Source: Treponema sp. (lineage in GTDB: Bacteria; Spirochaetota; Spirochaetia; Treponematales; Breznakiellaceae). Taken from it: a DNA stretch of 22,776 nucleotides. Positions 21,922 to 22,776 of the stretch are shown in pieces (the first letter of the stretch is position 1; each line of letters begins with the position of its first letter). Below the pieces are notes generated by a model that saw only the letters and a program-made list of their open reading frames with translations, did no database searches and was not told where the DNA came from. A program made the position numbers and the translations under genes. The stretch is from assembly GCA_031259515.1 (NCBI GenBank), contig JAIRLK010000133.1:1-22776 (forward strand). Reading direction: 5' to 3'.

Positions 21922-22776
21922 ATGAAAGGATTAGACTTGTTCTTTGACGACCAGGTTACAAAACTACTCGTCAGCTTTTCTTATTGCTTTAAAATTCGCC
22001 TCACCATTTTCTCTTTTGAACTTGATAAAGCGGTTTGTATAGGTTTCTATACCGGGAACTCCGCCTATTGCCGGCTTGTCAGGGAGCAGCCTGGTTACCT
22101 GCGCCATTGTGAAAACCAGGATCGGACCATGTGTACCCGTGCGGAAAAGAGCCCTTCTCCGCTGGTATATCAATGCCATGCCGGGCTTGGAGAGGCGGTC
22201 ATCCCCATTAGGCTTAATGGAAAAGTCGCGGGCTATATCATGGCCGGCCAGTTTAGAACCAGAAATTCCGTCCCCGCCAATATTGCACAGGACTGGCAAA
22301 ACAGAGGATTCCCTTTCGGCGCTTTACGGGCGGCCTTTCTTGATCAGCCTTTTTTTGAAAAAGAGGCTCTGAATAATATGATCAATCTTTTTTCGATGCT
22401 TTGCGAGTTTATCGTCTCCAAGGATCATATCAGGCTCCGCCACCTGGACATTACCCGGCTGGTCATCTTATGGATAGAGGAGCATATCGGGCAGCCGGTT
22501 ACGCTTGGGGAAGCGGCAAACCACTTTGGCTACAGCCAGTCATCCATATCGCATGTCGTTAAAAACCACCTGGGCATGAATTTTAAAGAACTCTGCATCC
22601 TCAAGAAGATTGAGCGTTTCGAGGCCATCATGACGAGTAACCCGTCCCTTACCATACAAAACGCCGCATCTCAGGTCGGCTATGATGACCCCCTCTATTT
22701 TTCGAGGATCTACAAAAAAGTCCGGAAAAAAGCGCCCTCAGCGTTTGTCAAGGAGGTAAGGCAGGCAGCAAGGAAA
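21922..22776 (+). CDS. PocR-domain AraC-family transcriptional activator (3' end outside window)
   Basis: There are 285 open codons to the window edge. Residues about 5-165 are a PocR-type sensory domain: LDLFFDDQVTKLLVSFSYCF, then a Cys-rich pocket (Cys50, Cys63, Cys71, Cys85 in CRLVRE, RHCENQD, MCTRA, VYQCHAGLGEAVIPI) and GYIMAGQF. Residues about 178-278 hold the two AraC helix-turn-helix units (VTLGEAANHFGYSQSSISHV and LTIQNAASQVGYDDPLYFSR). It is divergent from the polysaccharide operon, with the repeated operator between them, so it is the likely activator of that operon and of the importer/GH43 block. PocR domains are named after the Salmonella activator of propanediol use; the ligand here is unknown. 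No ribosome-binding site precedes the ATG. Only a few residues should be missing at the C-terminus. Confidence 0.9.
   Translation, partial: MKGLDLFFDDQVTKLLVSFSYCFKIRLTIFSFELDKAVCIGFYTGNSAYCRLVREQPGYLRHCENQDRTMCTRAEKSPSPLVYQCHAGLGEAVIPIRLNGKVAGYIMAGQFRTRNSVPANIAQDWQNRGFPFGALRAAFLDQPFFEKEALNNMINLFSMLCEFIVSKDHIRLRHLDITRLVILWIEEHIGQPVTLGEAANHFGYSQSSISHVVKNHLGMNFKELCILKKIERFEAIMTSNPSLTIQNAASQVGYDDPLYFSRIYKKVRKKAPSAFVKEVRQAARK

Noticed and set aside
1..22776. tRNA, rRNA or riboswitch structures
   Set aside because: I saw no cloverleaf, rRNA motif or known riboswitch core by eye; faint structures could be missed without a covariance-model search.

Overview
The window (about 50% G+C by eye) looks like a free-living or gut-type treponeme (Spirochaetota, Treponema/Leadbettera-like). 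Evidence: many short MKK-type lipoprotein signals with relaxed lipoboxes, an outer-membrane beta-barrel ending in Phe, InlB-type repeats joined to LamG domains, an LplB/YtcP/LipO-type sugar ABC transporter without its own ATPase, and a PocR-AraC regulator. The genus is inferred from gene content, not from a marker gene.

Layout. 1-273 is the 3' end of an argD-like aminotransferase. 274-1056 is a decay zone: a frameshifted and internally deleted DUF1016 (YhcG-type nuclease) remnant on +, a C-terminal transposase scrap on -, and a minus-strand terminator. 1057-2010 is a chimeric ABC gene, an ATPase cut after the H-loop and joined to what looks like permease sequence; a doubtful 55-residue ORF follows. 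2265-5782 (minus) is a three-gene sugar ABC importer. 5929-6822 (plus) is a GH43 exo-beta-1,3-galactanase-like enzyme. 6863-21760 (minus) is a tightly packed run of ten genes. In transcription order these are a small surface lipoprotein, an outer-membrane barrel, a degenerate alginate-lyase-like lipoprotein, a one-repeat InlB lipoprotein, an InlB x3 + LamG lipoprotein, a 1286-residue Ig/LamG lipoprotein, two GH29 alpha-L-fucosidases, an alginate-lyase-like lipoprotein and a GH28-like pectinase-fold enzyme. 21922 to the right edge (plus) is a PocR-AraC activator, cut by the window end.

How it may work together. This reads as a spirochaete polysaccharide-utilisation locus for a fucosylated, galactan- and/or uronate-containing glycan, without any SusC/SusD pair. 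LamG/Ig/InlB lipoproteins would hold the glycan at the surface, the lyase-like lipoprotein would cut it, the barrel would pass fragments into the periplasm, and LipO/LplB/YtcP would import oligosaccharides. The GH29, GH43 and probably GH28-like enzymes, which have no clear signal peptide, would trim them in the cytoplasm.

The most useful new observation is a shared ~40-bp element at 5838-5877 and 21837-21875. It consists of two ATGG-plus-T-run direct repeats 20-21 bp apart, in the same orientation and position in both divergent promoter regions, just upstream of poor -35 boxes of the minus-strand operons. This is the expected layout of an AraC-family activator site, and it ties the importer/GH43 block and the big operon to the regulator gene. 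No CRISPR array, tRNA, rRNA or intact mobile element was seen.
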